Assembly: GCF_009864005.1 (NCBI RefSeq)
Contig: NZ_WEZQ01000019.1
Span: 124,001-188,000 of the forward strand
Direction of reading: 5' to 3'
DNA from: Furfurilactobacillus milii
GTDB taxonomy: Bacteria > Bacillota > Bacilli > Lactobacillales > Lactobacillaceae
Length of the DNA: 64,000 bases
A program made the translations under genes and the position numbers. Position 1 is the stretch's first letter; every line of letters begins with the position of its first letter. The notes beneath the pieces were generated by a model. It made no database searches, was not told where the DNA came from, and saw only the letters and a list, made by a program, of their open reading frames with translations. Below are positions 18,100 to 27,810 of this stretch, piece by piece.

Positions 18100-19821
18100 A
18101 TGGTTCAAGTTTTAATTGGCATCATCATTCTAGCAATTATCTTGTTTGGAGCGGTCTTTGCGTTCCAAAAAATAACTGGTCGGAGAATTCAAGCGTTGAA
18201 GGATCGACGCGAGGATCTGCGTCAACTTCATGTGGACAAACAAGTTGAAACTGGTCATCAGTTGAGTTTGACGGGTCAATCGTTGACTGCTTTCAATGGC
18301 TTAACCGATGAATACCAGAGTGTGGAAACAAAGACGTTACCACAAGTTGACCAAGTGATTAATCAGCTGATGGTAGATGCACGGGGCATTAACTTTGTTA
18401 AAACCCGTAACGAGTTGCAGCAGGCGACTGACTTACTGGACGAAGCAACGGACAAGTTGACGCACGTGCAGGGCGGCCTTGAAGCGCTAAAAAAGGTCGA
18501 CAGTGATCACCGAGCTGCCGTTAATCAATTGGAAAAGAAGTACCAAGATTTGCGAAAGGTACTCTTATCTCAGAATTTAAGTTTCGGTCCTAGTATAGAT
18601 AAGTTAGAACACAACCTTGCTGAACTCGAAGATCAGTTTGATGAGTTTACAAACTTATCTCAACAGGGCGATCATGTTGCTGCCCAAAAGGTCTTGGATC
18701 AGTTGACTGAGGGAACAGATGACTTGGATCATTTGATTGATACCATTCCACCGTTATATCGTGATCTGAAGAGTGGCTTCAGTGATCAATTGAACGACAT
18801 TGTTGATGGTTACCAACAGATGACGTCGCAGAATTTTGTGTTTGGTAATGTGGATATTCCCGGTCAAGTAAACCGAATTAAGGGTGAAATTCAGACAGCC
18901 AATCAACATTTATCCGATTTGGATGTTGCTACAACGACCGCTGATAATCATAATATTGAAGTTCAAATTGATGATTTATATGCGGTTCTTGAAAAAGAAG
19001 TTAAGGCTAAGCCTGAGGTTGATGATCAAAACGAAGAGTTGCAAGCTTTCTTGGCACACGCCAAACAGCAAAACCGCGCCCTTCAGGTCGAATTGGATCG
19101 ACTTGGGCAAAGCTATGTATTGAATCATGGTGAGCTCGACAATGCACAAACACTGGCAACAGAAATTGAAAAAATAGAAGAGTACTATCGTACGGATGTC
19201 AATGCATTAGCGACGCATACCGATAGCTATTCCAACATTCAACAACATCAGTTAGACCAGTTACAGACTTTGACGCAGATTGAGCAGCAACAGCGTCAAA
19301 TAAATGATGGCATCAAAGGATTGGGCGCACAGGAACAAAAAGCACGACAACGTTTCCAACAGTTTGATAACCAGATGCACACCATCAAGCGTCAGTTAGA
19401 GAGTCTGAATCTACCTGGTTTGCCTAAGGACTACTTGGATTATTTCTACGTTGTTAGTGATGAGGTAGAGAAGCTGGGTGGTGCTCTGAGCCAAACTCAG
19501 ATTAATATGGAAGATGTGACCAAGCAGTTAGTGATGATTCAGGCCGATTTGGCTACCTTAACGGAAAAGAGTAATGACGTTCGTGACAGCGCCGTGCTGG
19601 CTGAGCAATTGCTTCAATATGCTAATCGTTATCGAAATTCGGATGAAGAAATGGTTGCGGCCAGCCAACGCGCTCAACAACTGTTTGATCGCGATTATAA
19701 GTATTCCGAGTCATTAGAGACAATTGCTAATGCACTGGAAAAGATTGAACCAGGCGCGTACAAACGGATTGAAGACAGTTACTATGGTGATCAGCCGGGA
19801 ACACCGACTCCACAAGCGTAG
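18100..19821 (+). CDS. ezrA: Septation ring formation regulator EzrA
   Basis: 573-residue protein anchored by one N-terminal membrane helix (about residues 2-22, VQVLIGIIILAIILFGAVFAF) with a long cytosolic part made of spectrin-like coiled coils. EzrA interacts with FtsZ and prevents aberrant Z-rings. The ATG at 18100 fits the membrane helix at the very N-terminus and the family length of about 560-575; the frame stays open to 18010 but that would bury the anchor. GGGGATGG about 10 bases upstream is a modest ribosome site. The glutamine- and aspartate-rich helices are typical. Confidence 0.92.
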   Translation: MVQVLIGIIILAIILFGAVFAFQKITGRRIQALKDRREDLRQLHVDKQVETGHQLSLTGQSLTAFNGLTDEYQSVETKTLPQVDQVINQLMVDARGINFVKTRNELQQATDLLDEATDKLTHVQGGLEALKKVDSDHRAAVNQLEKKYQDLRKVLLSQNLSFGPSIDKLEHNLAELEDQFDEFTNLSQQGDHVAAQKVLDQLTEGTDDLDHLIDTIPPLYRDLKSGFSDQLNDIVDGYQQMTSQNFVFGNVDIPGQVNRIKGEIQTANQHLSDLDVATTTADNHNIEVQIDDLYAVLEKEVKAKPEVDDQNEELQAFLAHAKQQNRALQVELDRLGQSYVLNHGELDNAQTLATEIEKIEEYYRTDVNALATHTDSYSNIQQHQLDQLQTLTQIEQQQRQINDGIKGLGAQEQKARQRFQQFDNQMHTIKRQLESLNLPGLPKDYLDYFYVVSDEVEKLGGALSQTQINMEDVTKQLVMIQADLATLTEKSNDVRDSAVLAEQLLQYANRYRNSDEEMVAASQRAQQLFDRDYKYSESLETIANALEKIEPGAYKRIEDSYYGDQPGTPTPQA

Positions 19822-20003
19822 CTAGGTTTTCTCTTCCAATAAGATAAATTGTTTCGTGAGCGTTAATTGAAAATGCCGATTGTCTGTGTGAAGTATGCAT
19901 GGATGATCGTTTTTTCGTTACAACCGCAATAGTCATATATGGTTGCTAACGATGGCACGCTCGTTATGTGATGAATGTTGTCGTGAATGGACAGATGTTC
20001 GCA

Positions 20004-20028
20004 TGAGGACGGACAAACGTGATATACT
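20004..20028 (+). promoter_or_regulatory. Promoter of the cysteine desulfurase gene
   Basis: Extended -10 TGATATACT (TATACT at 20023-20028) with only a weak -35. It sits in the 260-base gap after ezrA, in which I see no other feature. Confidence 0.5.
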
Positions 20029-20081
20029 GATTCAAGTTTTTAACTCGAGTCGAACCGAATTTAAAACGAGGAAGGGACAAC

Positions 20082-21230
20082 ATGATTTACTTTGATAACA
20101 GCGCAACGACAAAGGTGGCACCATCTGTTTTGGAGACGTACTCCAAAGTCAGTCAAACCATTTGGGGCAATCCGTCGTCTTTGCATAATTTTGGTGAACA
20201 AGCCTATAACTTGCTGGAACAATCTCGTCAACAGATTGCCGATTTATTAGGTGTTAAGTTGAGTGAAATTTTGTTTACCAGTGGTGGTACTGAAGGCGAC
20301 AACTGGGTCGTTAAAGGCACAGCGATGGAAAAACGGGCGTTTGGTCGCCACATTATTACTTCTTCTGTGGAACACCCTGCAGTGCATAACTCGATGGAAC
20401 AATTGGCACAACTTGGTTATGAGATTACGTATTTACCTGTTGATGAAGAGGGACGTGTCAGTGCAGCCGATGTGAAGGCGGCAATTAGACCAGACACGAT
20501 TTTAGTCTCTGTGATGGCAGTTAATAACGAAGTTGGCAGTATTCAACCATTAAAGGATATCGCGGCTGTTTTACAGGATTATCCGACGATTCACTTCCAC
20601 ATTGACGCCGTTCAGGGCATTGGTAAAGGCATCTCTGATTTGATTTTTAACGATCGCGTTGACTTTATTACTTTTTCCGGTCATAAGTTCCATGCCCCTC
20701 GTGGCATCGGCTTTATTTATGCTCGTTCAGGCAAACGAATCGCGCCGCTGATGACCGGTGGTGGTCAAGAACGCAATTTGCGTAGTGGGACAGAGAATTT
20801 ACCTGCAATTGCGGGGATGGCTCGTGCTCTACGTTTGTTACTGACAAATGAAGAGACCAACGTTGCAAATGAACGGGCAGTCCGTAGTCGAATCTTGAAT
20901 CACATCAAAGATTTTCCGAAAGTCACGTTGTTTTCACAGGACAATGACCATTTTGCACCGCATATTTTATGCTTTGCTATTGAAGGTGTTCGTGGTGAAA
21001 CGATTGTGCATGCTTTTGAAGATCATGATATTTACATTTCGACAACGAGCGCTTGTTCTTCCAAGAAACATTTGGCCTCAAGCACGCTTAAAGCAATGAA
21101 GGTGCCAGATCAAATTTCAACCAGTGCTGTTCGTGTGAGCTTGGATGAAAATAATACGTTAGCTGAAGCAGACACATTTAATCAAGTGTTTGACCAGCTA
21201 TATGAGCAGTTTAAGAAAATTAATAGCTAG
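20082..21230 (+). CDS. Cysteine desulfurase (NifS/IscS-like, NifZ type)
   Basis: 382-residue PLP enzyme that takes sulfur from cysteine and hands it on as a persulfide. Lys202 in SGHKFHAPRGIG binds PLP; Cys325 in TSACSSKK is the persulfide carrier. FDNSATTKVAP at the N-terminus and GGGQERNLRSGTEN are family hallmarks. GAGGAAGGG precedes the start. thiI follows after 84 bases; in Bacillus the paired desulfurase NifZ supplies sulfur to ThiI for 4-thiouridine in tRNA, so this is probably the same pair and not a general Fe-S cluster enzyme. Confidence 0.93.
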   Translation: MIYFDNSATTKVAPSVLETYSKVSQTIWGNPSSLHNFGEQAYNLLEQSRQQIADLLGVKLSEILFTSGGTEGDNWVVKGTAMEKRAFGRHIITSSVEHPAVHNSMEQLAQLGYEITYLPVDEEGRVSAADVKAAIRPDTILVSVMAVNNEVGSIQPLKDIAAVLQDYPTIHFHIDAVQGIGKGISDLIFNDRVDFITFSGHKFHAPRGIGFIYARSGKRIAPLMTGGGQERNLRSGTENLPAIAGMARALRLLLTNEETNVANERAVRSRILNHIKDFPKVTLFSQDNDHFAPHILCFAIEGVRGETIVHAFEDHDIYISTTSACSSKKHLASSTLKAMKVPDQISTSAVRVSLDENNTLAEADTFNQVFDQLYEQFKKINS

Positions 21231-21314
21231 GCGATTGAGTGAATTTGTGACAAACGATCGGCAGGTAATCAACTGCTAATAAAGTAATTGAAGACAAATA
21301 AGGGAGGCTCGTTA

Positions 21315-22532
21315 ATGCAATATGATGAAATTATGGTTCGCTATGGCGAATTATCAACAAAGGGGAAAAACCGCAAGTCGTTTATTGACCGTTTAGGCAA
21401 TAATGTCCGTGGTGTGCTTCATGATATTCCCGACGTAAAGGTTCATCCTGATCATGACAGAATGCACTTAACACTTAATGGTGCGGACTCAGCGCTAGTG
21501 ATGAAGCGGTTGAGCAACGTTTTCGGAATCGAAAACTATTCACCATCTGTCAAGGTGGATCTGGATCAAACATTGGTTGACCAACAGGCCATTGACATGG
21601 TTAAAGAGCAATACAAGCCAGGCATGACGTTTAAAATCGATACGCGGCGGTCTAATCATCATTTTGGTTTGAGCACGTATGAGATGAATGATCACCTTGG
21701 TGGTGTCATTTTAAACGCTTTTGAGGATATTCATGTCCAAATGAAGCAACCTGATTTAACGCTGCGGGTTGAAGTACGTAATAACGGTATCTTTCTGTCT
21801 AGTCAAACGTTTGCTGGCGCCATGGGCATGCCTGTGGGAACCGCTGGTAAAGGAATGATGATGTTGTCAGGGGGCATTGACTCACCAGTCGCGGCTTACC
21901 TTGCGATGAAACGTGGTGTGCAAGTCGAAATGGTGCATTTCTTTAGCCCGCCATACACGAGTCAACAGGCACTGGATAAGGCCATGGAATTAACGGCTAA
22001 GTTAACGGCCTATACTGGCAAGATTCGGTTTATTCAGGTGCCATTTACCAAGATTCAGGAAGAAATCAAAGAGAAGGTTCCTGAAGGCTATCTGATGACG
22101 GTACAACGTCGGATGATGTTGCGTTTGACCGTTGCGTTAGCTGAAAAACGTCACGGACTAGGCATTTTCAACGGCGAGTCGCTTGGTCAGGTCGCCTCTC
22201 AAACGATGGAAAGCATGCTGGCTATTAATGATGTAACGACTATGCCAATCCTACGGCCAGTGGTTTCAATGGATAAGAATGAAATCATTGATGTAGCCAA
22301 AAAGATCGATACGTTTGATTTGTCAGTATTACCATTTGAGGATTGTTGTACGATTTTTGCACCACCAGCACCTAAGACAAAGCCTAACCTGGATCGGACG
22401 CGCGAGTTTGAACAGCGGATTGACGTCGAAGGTTTGCTCGAGGAAGCATTGGCTGGTGTCAAAATGACAGAGATTCATCCTGGTGAAACTTTCTTGAATC
22501 AACAAGAAGACGTATTCGCCGAACTGCTATAA
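21315..22532 (+). CDS. thiI: tRNA 4-thiouridine synthase ThiI
   Basis: 405-residue ATP pyrophosphatase-type enzyme that adenylates U8 of tRNA for thiolation. The order is an N-terminal ferredoxin-like and THUMP domain (about residues 1-165), then the PP-loop SGGIDSP at 185-191. The C-terminal rhodanese domain of the E. coli protein is absent, which is usual in Gram-positives. The ATG at 21315 has AGGGAGG 7 bases upstream; the open frame to 21288 lacks a site. It pairs with the upstream cysteine desulfurase. Confidence 0.95.
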   Translation: MQYDEIMVRYGELSTKGKNRKSFIDRLGNNVRGVLHDIPDVKVHPDHDRMHLTLNGADSALVMKRLSNVFGIENYSPSVKVDLDQTLVDQQAIDMVKEQYKPGMTFKIDTRRSNHHFGLSTYEMNDHLGGVILNAFEDIHVQMKQPDLTLRVEVRNNGIFLSSQTFAGAMGMPVGTAGKGMMMLSGGIDSPVAAYLAMKRGVQVEMVHFFSPPYTSQQALDKAMELTAKLTAYTGKIRFIQVPFTKIQEEIKEKVPEGYLMTVQRRMMLRLTVALAEKRHGLGIFNGESLGQVASQTMESMLAINDVTTMPILRPVVSMDKNEIIDVAKKIDTFDLSVLPFEDCCTIFAPPAPKTKPNLDRTREFEQRIDVEGLLEEALAGVKMTEIHPGETFLNQQEDVFAELL

Positions 22533-22568
22533 TGATAAAAAGATTACTTTGAAAAGTCAGGTGCAGGC

Positions 22569-23546
22569 ATGATAACGATCAGGGATATTGCAAATCAAGC
22601 GGGGGTGTCGGTTTCAACGGCGTCGCGAGCTTTGAACGATAATCCGCGGATTTCGGCGGCGACACGACGACGCATTCAGTCGCTAGCAGCACGTTTGGGA
22701 TACGTCCCCAACTATAACGCGAAGAGTTTAACCCGTGGTGAAGCAAACGTGGTCGGTGTCGTGTTTCCACCTAGTCAAAGTAGCACGCAGGGCAATCCAT
22801 TCTTTATTGACGCTATGCGCGGTATCAATAGGGTGCTGACAGAACGGCAGTATGTGCTATCTGTTGCGATTGGTGAAACGTCCGATGACGTTCTGGCCAA
22901 TGTGTCAGCGATGGTTGATCAGGCCAAGGTTAAACGGTTTGTCTTACTGTATTCCCACGAAGATGATCCTGTTGCCGATTATTTGCGGTTGGCTGGACTA
23001 CGGTTTGTCATTGTTGGTCAACCCAGTGTTAGCCATGATGACGATTATGTTGACAATGACAATGTGGCTGCTGGTGAGGCAGGGGCAACGTATTTGATTG
23101 ATAAGCTTCATGCTAACCGGCCTGTCTTTGTTAGTTCCGCAGTGGACTGGCCATACGAGCAAAATCGTCGTCAAGGATTTAAACAGATTGCTACTAAGCG
23201 TGGTGTGCCGACTGTTGAAACGCAGTTGCCACGTGCTGATGCACCGATTGCTTCGATAACTGAATGGCTTGAGAATCATCCTAATATTGATGGTATTTTA
23301 GCCACAGATGATCTGATTGGGTTATCGTTTTATCAACGGTGGCAACAGGTTCATCCGGATGCGCAGGTGCCATTGGTCAGCTACAACCGATCGATTTCGT
23401 TACCATTGCCAAACGTCAATTTCCATTCAATTGATTTGTATCCTGAACGCTTGGGTGCCGCTGCGGCCGAGCTCGTTTTTCGCAAGCATTCAACGGAAGC
23501 AGGCCATGAGAATCGGATCATCCTGCCGTTTGAGCAGTTGAACTAA
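22569..23546 (+). CDS. LacI-family regulator of the maltose locus (MalR-like)
   Basis: 325-residue repressor. The N-terminal LacI helix-turn-helix and hinge (residues 1-60) read ITIRDIANQAGVSVSTASRALNDNPRIS and LGYVPNYNAKSL. The rest is a periplasmic-binding-protein-like sensor domain with VSYNRS near residue 277. Neighbouring permease and maltose phosphorylase genes suggest it senses a maltose-related ligand. It probably binds the three TGCAA-type palindromes upstream of the permease. It ends at its own double-hairpin terminator, so it is transcribed separately from the genes it likely controls. Confidence 0.9.
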   Translation: MITIRDIANQAGVSVSTASRALNDNPRISAATRRRIQSLAARLGYVPNYNAKSLTRGEANVVGVVFPPSQSSTQGNPFFIDAMRGINRVLTERQYVLSVAIGETSDDVLANVSAMVDQAKVKRFVLLYSHEDDPVADYLRLAGLRFVIVGQPSVSHDDDYVDNDNVAAGEAGATYLIDKLHANRPVFVSSAVDWPYEQNRRQGFKQIATKRGVPTVETQLPRADAPIASITEWLENHPNIDGILATDDLIGLSFYQRWQQVHPDAQVPLVSYNRSISLPLPNVNFHSIDLYPERLGAAAAELVFRKHSTEAGHENRIILPFEQLN

Positions 23547-23565
23547 TTAACGCGTTAAAAAATTG

Positions 23566-23622
23566 AAAGCCATCGCTATGATGACACCGTATACAGGTGT
23601 CACGGTAGCGATGGCTTTTATT
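23566..23622 (+). terminator. Terminator of the LacI regulator gene
   Basis: Outer arms AAAGCCATCGCTA / TAGCGATGGCTTT enclose a second stem TGACACC/GGTGTCA. TTTATTT follows. Confidence 0.85.
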
Positions 23623-23698
23623 TGTGACTGATAAAGTAAAACTGATAGACAATTTGACCAATTAAGACAAGTAAGTAAAAAAGTTTAAAAAACTTTTG

Positions 23699-23712
23699 TG
23701 CAAACGGTTGCA
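23699..23712. promoter_or_regulatory. LacI-type operator 1 upstream of maltose permease
   Basis: TGCAAACGGTTGCA, a near-perfect palindrome with central CG. It overlaps the -35 of the permease promoter. Confidence 0.75.
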
Positions 23713-23736
23713 TTTTATTGTAAGCGGTTGCATAAT
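23708..23736 (+). promoter_or_regulatory. Promoter of maltose permease/phosphorylase
   Basis: TTGCAT, 17 bases, CATAAT. It is covered by two operator palindromes, so repression by blocking RNA polymerase is likely. Confidence 0.6.
23719..23732. promoter_or_regulatory. LacI/CcpA-type operator 2
   Basis: TGTAAGCGGTTGCA, centred exactly 20 bases from operator 1 and therefore on the same DNA face. It differs from the cre consensus at a single position, so it may be the CcpA site. Confidence 0.7.
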
Positions 23737-23765
23737 AAATATCGATTAATCAACGTTGCTCTATA

Positions 23766-23779
23766 ACAACGCGTTTGCA
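23766..23779. promoter_or_regulatory. LacI-type operator 3
   Basis: ACAACGCGTTTGCA, one good half-site of the same palindrome family, about 25 bases after the predicted transcription start and before the permease ribosome site. Confidence 0.5.
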
Positions 23780-23814
23780 ATTATTGGTTTGATTTTTGAA
23801 ATGGAGGAAGCAGC

Positions 23815-25176
23815 ATGGCAGAGAATAAGTCGTCATCGCAGAGCGTCGATAAAAAGCATAAATTACCGACATTACCTGCTAGTGTTATTTGGATGATCAG
23901 TTTTGGTTTTCTTGGGGTCCAAATGGCCTTTTCGTTACAGAGCTCAAACATGGGTCGGATTTTCCAAACAATTGGGGCAGATCCAACCAAGTTAGGGGCG
24001 TTCTTCATCTTGCCACCGTTAGCTGGGTTGGTTGTTCAACCATTAGTTGGTTATTACTCAGACCGTACCTGGATGCCTAAACTCGGTCGCCGGATTCCTT
24101 ACTTGCTAATTGGTGCCATTGTGGCTGTTATTGTCATGATGTTATTACCAAACGCTGGTAGTTTTGGATTTGGTTATGCATCACTGACAGCACTTTGGTT
24201 TGGTGCTATTACCATTTTGTTCATGGATTTATCCAGTAACGTTGCGATGCAGCCATTCAAAATGATGGTTGGTGACATGGTCAACGATGACCAAAAAGGT
24301 TTTGCATACGGTGTTCAAAGTTTTCTTTCTAACACAGGTGCCGTTTTAGCTTCTGTCTTTCCGTTTTTACTGACAGCACTTGGTGTTGCCAACACAGCTA
24401 AAAAGGGTGTTGTACCACAATCTGTTGTTATTTCATTCTATGTTGGTGCGGTTATCCTGATCATTTGTAGCTTATTCACGGTTTTCCGTGTGAAGGAATA
24501 CGATCCTGCTACATACGCGCGGTATCATAACATTGATGAAAATGCTAACAAGAAGAGCGAAAACATGTTTAAGTTGTTAGCACATGCGCCTAAGGTATTC
24601 TGGACTGTTACGGTCGTCCAATTCTTCTGTTGGATGGGTTTCCAGTATCTATGGACATACGGTACTGGTGCGATTTCTAAAAATGTTTGGCAGGCAGTTA
24701 ACCCAGCAAGTGCAGGGTATCAGGCCGCTGGTAACTGGTTTGGTTTAATGTCAGCTGTTCAATCACTTGCTGCTGTTGTGTGGTCACTTGTTATTGCACG
24801 GGTACCAAACAACTTGCACAAACAGGCGTACTCTTTAGGACTGGCCTTAGGGGCCGTTGGCTTTGGTTCAGTATTCTTTATCCACAATCGCTGGTTATTA
24901 ATTGTTTCATTTATTTTAATTGGTATTGCTTGGGCTTCAATGATGGCATTCCCATTCACAATCCTGACAAACGCACTTTCTGGTGCCAACATGGGAACCT
25001 ATCTTGGGTTATTCAACGGTTCAATTTGTTTGCCACAGATTGTTGCCAGTGTGCTTAGTTTTGGTTTGTTCCCACTTTTGGGTTCATCCATGCCTGTTAT
25101 GATTTTACTTTCCGGTATTCTATTATTAGTCGGTGCACTTTCCGTTGGTATCGTTCACGAAACGTACGCGGAATAA
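23815..25176 (+). CDS. MFS permease of SLC45 type, probable maltose transporter
   Basis: 453-residue transporter with about twelve hydrophobic segments. It resembles the SLC45 / sucrose-type major facilitator branch found in maltose loci of lactobacilli. The conserved first loop motif is GYYSDRTWMPKLGRRIPYLLIG (about residues 80-101), with the D-R-x-x-x-x-x-G-R-R pattern. GGAGGAAG precedes the start. Its position between a LacI regulator and maltose phosphorylase argues for proton-coupled maltose uptake; that substrate is inference. Confidence 0.88.
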   Translation: MAENKSSSQSVDKKHKLPTLPASVIWMISFGFLGVQMAFSLQSSNMGRIFQTIGADPTKLGAFFILPPLAGLVVQPLVGYYSDRTWMPKLGRRIPYLLIGAIVAVIVMMLLPNAGSFGFGYASLTALWFGAITILFMDLSSNVAMQPFKMMVGDMVNDDQKGFAYGVQSFLSNTGAVLASVFPFLLTALGVANTAKKGVVPQSVVISFYVGAVILIICSLFTVFRVKEYDPATYARYHNIDENANKKSENMFKLLAHAPKVFWTVTVVQFFCWMGFQYLWTYGTGAISKNVWQAVNPASAGYQAAGNWFGLMSAVQSLAAVVWSLVIARVPNNLHKQAYSLGLALGAVGFGSVFFIHNRWLLIVSFILIGIAWASMMAFPFTILTNALSGANMGTYLGLFNGSICLPQIVASVLSFGLFPLLGSSMPVMILLSGILLLVGALSVGIVHETYAE

Positions 25177-25222
25177 GAGTGATGCCGAAGCCCAGTTTGC
25201 ACTGAGCAGAGAACAATATATG
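25177..25222 (+). repeat. Short repeat element, copy 3 (upstream of maltose phosphorylase)
   Basis: It begins with GAGTGATGCCGAAGCCC immediately after the permease stop; the same 17 bases occur at 58255 and 58375. As in copy 1, TGAGCA follows 9 bases after CCC. It can be read as a 7-codon open frame MPKPSLH. The CCC could pair with the GGG of the downstream ribosome site AGAAGGG. Confidence 0.7.
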
Positions 25223-25243
25223 TGAGAAGGGACGAATAAAACT

Positions 25244-27496
25244 ATGAAACAAACGTTTGACATCGAACCATGGAACGTGGTTACCCGCAAATTTGATCCA
25301 GAGGACAAGCGCCTACAGGAATCAATGACCAGTCTTGGTAACGGTAACATGGGGCTCCGTGGCTTCTTTGAAGAAGATTACAGTGGCGATACTTTACCTG
25401 GTATTTACCTTGGGGGCGTGTGGTTCCCAGATAAGACACGTGTTGGTTGGTGGAAGAATGGTTATCCTGCTTACTTTGGTAAAGTTATCAACGCGGTCAA
25501 CTTTATTAAGGTCAATGCTGTGATTAATGGCGAAAAGCTTGATTTGGCCAAAGATCAAGTGAGTGATTTTAAACTTGATTTGGACATGCAACATGCTTTG
25601 TTGACCCGGACATTCACCGTGACGAAAGGTGCAGCTAAGTTGGCTTTCACGTTTGAACGGTTTGTCAGCGCTGCACAAAAAGAGTTAGCAGTTATTCGAG
25701 TTAGTGTTAAAAACGTGGGCGATCAGGCTGTTAAGCTAGAATTAAACTCATCGTTGGATGCTGATGTTCAAAACGAAGACGCTAATTACGACGAACGGTT
25801 CTGGGATGTGCTGAATATTGACGGTACCAGTGACCAAGGTGAAGTGGTCACTAAGACCAAGCCAAATAATTTTGGCACGCCTCAATTTACCGTTGGAATG
25901 CAAATGACCAATAAGAGCACGTTGCCAACTGTTGAAAACGGTGTGCAAACAGCAACTGAAGTCACGAATGAATTTGGTGGTGAATTGGCTGCCGGCGAGA
26001 CCGCTCAGTTGGAAAAACGTGTGATCGTGGTAACGTCACGTGATTATGATGACCAAATTGCCTTAACGGCAGGAATGCATGACTTGACGGCAGACGTTAA
26101 CAAGCAATCATTTGATGACCTTTATCAAGCACATACGGCCGTTTGGGCTGACCGCTGGACAAAGAGTGATGTTTCCATTGAAGGGGACGTTGGTGCTCAA
26201 CAAGGGATTCGTTTTAATCTGTTCCAGCTGTTCTCGACCTACTATGGTGAAGATTCACGGTTAAATATCGGACCAAAGGGCTTCACTGGTGAAAAGTATG
26301 GTGGTGCTACCTACTGGGACACAGAAGCCTTTGCAGTGCCTGTTTACCTTGGCGTAACGGATCAAAAAGTTACTCGCAATCTGTTGATGTATCGTTATCA
26401 ACAATTGGATGGCGCTTACCACAATGCAAAGATGCAGGGACTTAAAGGTGCCTTGTTCCCGATGGTCACATTTGATGGTATTGAATCACACAACGAATGG
26501 GAAATTACGTTTGAAGAAATTCATCGTAATGGTGACATTGCGTTTGCGATATACAACTATACACGTTACACGGGCGACAAGAGTTATGTCTTACACGAAG
26601 GTAGTAAAGTGTTGACGGAAATTTCCCGCTTCTGGGCTGACCGTGTTCACTTCTCTAAACGTAATCAACAGTACATGATTCATGGTGTAACAGGTCCAGA
26701 TGAATACGAAAATAACGTCGACAACAACTGGTACACCAACTACTTGGCTCAATGGACGTTGAAGTACACGTTGCAGGTATTACAAGAGGTTGACGCAAAA
26801 CAGGCCGCTGATTTAGCTGTTAGTGATGAAGAAAAGAAGCAATGGCAAGATATCGTCGACAAGATGTATCTGCCACACGATGACAAACTTGGCATTTTTG
26901 TTCAGCATGATGGCTTCCTTGACAAGGATATCGAACCAGTCAGTGCGATTCCTGCTGATCAATTGCCAATTAACCAACACTGGTCATGGGACAAAATCTT
27001 ACGGTCCCCTTACATTAAGCAAGGGGATGTCTTACAGGGTGTTTGGGACTTTATTGATGACTTTACACCTGCCCAAAAGAAGGCCAACTTTGATTTCTAC
27101 GAGCCATTAACGGTTCATGAATCCAGTCTGTCCGCAGCCATTCATTCGATTTTAGCAGCTGATCTGCATTATGAAGATAAGGCTGTTGAAATGTACGAAC
27201 GCACATCACGCTTGGATTTGGATAATTACAATAACGATACGGTCGATGGTTTGCATATTACATCAATGACTGGTAGCTGGTTAGCAATCGTTCAAGGTTT
27301 CGCCGGCATGCGAGTTCGCAATGATGAGCTACATTTTGCACCATTCCTACCGAAGAAATGGACGAGTTACCAATTCCGTCAACTGTTCCGTGGTCGTCTG
27401 ATTGAAGTTCATGTGGATGCAAACGGAACAAACGTCAAACTGATTTCGGGTGATCCACTTACGGTTTCGGTTAATGACAAGGAAGTTAATTTGTAG
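25244..27496 (+). CDS. mapA: Maltose phosphorylase (GH65)
   Basis: 750-residue glycoside hydrolase family 65 enzyme: maltose plus phosphate gives beta-glucose 1-phosphate and glucose, saving ATP. The N-terminal beta-sandwich domain leads into an (alpha/alpha)6 barrel. The general acid is Glu487 in VTGPDEYENNVDNN, the same residue number as in the L. brevis enzyme. GYWDTE-type and KGALFPM segments are typical. AGAAGGG is the ribosome site; the short repeat element fills the 67-base gap after the permease. A beta-phosphoglucomutase gene, usually next to it, is not in this window. Confidence 0.96.
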   Translation: MKQTFDIEPWNVVTRKFDPEDKRLQESMTSLGNGNMGLRGFFEEDYSGDTLPGIYLGGVWFPDKTRVGWWKNGYPAYFGKVINAVNFIKVNAVINGEKLDLAKDQVSDFKLDLDMQHALLTRTFTVTKGAAKLAFTFERFVSAAQKELAVIRVSVKNVGDQAVKLELNSSLDADVQNEDANYDERFWDVLNIDGTSDQGEVVTKTKPNNFGTPQFTVGMQMTNKSTLPTVENGVQTATEVTNEFGGELAAGETAQLEKRVIVVTSRDYDDQIALTAGMHDLTADVNKQSFDDLYQAHTAVWADRWTKSDVSIEGDVGAQQGIRFNLFQLFSTYYGEDSRLNIGPKGFTGEKYGGATYWDTEAFAVPVYLGVTDQKVTRNLLMYRYQQLDGAYHNAKMQGLKGALFPMVTFDGIESHNEWEITFEEIHRNGDIAFAIYNYTRYTGDKSYVLHEGSKVLTEISRFWADRVHFSKRNQQYMIHGVTGPDEYENNVDNNWYTNYLAQWTLKYTLQVLQEVDAKQAADLAVSDEEKKQWQDIVDKMYLPHDDKLGIFVQHDGFLDKDIEPVSAIPADQLPINQHWSWDKILRSPYIKQGDVLQGVWDFIDDFTPAQKKANFDFYEPLTVHESSLSAAIHSILAADLHYEDKAVEMYERTSRLDLDNYNNDTVDGLHITSMTGSWLAIVQGFAGMRVRNDELHFAPFLPKKWTSYQFRQLFRGRLIEVHVDANGTNVKLISGDPLTVSVNDKEVNL

Positions 27497-27583
27497 TCAG
27501 CTTTAACGCCCTTTAGCAGGGATAGTTGCTATTAGTTGACGTTTAAACTTCAAATTAAACTGTTACAAATCTGATCTAGTGTT

Positions 27584-27632
27584 AAAACCGTTGATTCATC
27601 GGCACTCATTGCTTATGAATCAGCGGTTTTTG
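27584..27632 (+). terminator. Terminator of the maltose operon
   Basis: AAAACCGTTGATTCAT pairs with ATGAATCAGCGGTTTT with one G-T pair, followed by T. It is in the 314-base gap between mapA and tpx, which also holds the likely tpx promoter. Confidence 0.88.
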
Positions 27633-27707
27633 CGACAATTGCTAAAATCTGGTCAGCACTATTTATTAATCTTTATAAATCGAGACTGAAATTTAAAGTG
27701 CCAGTCC

Positions 27708-27735
27708 TTTACTTAACGGGGAAATGGTTTAGAAT
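27708..27735 (+). promoter_or_regulatory. Possible promoter of tpx
   Basis: TTTACT, 16 bases, TAGAAT, about 75 bases upstream of tpx. Confidence 0.4.
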
Positions 27736-27810
27736 AAGGCTCAACGAACACCTTATGACCGTAATTTGTGGTGCTTTGTGAGTGAATTTAAATAGACAGG
27801 AGTGGTTCTT

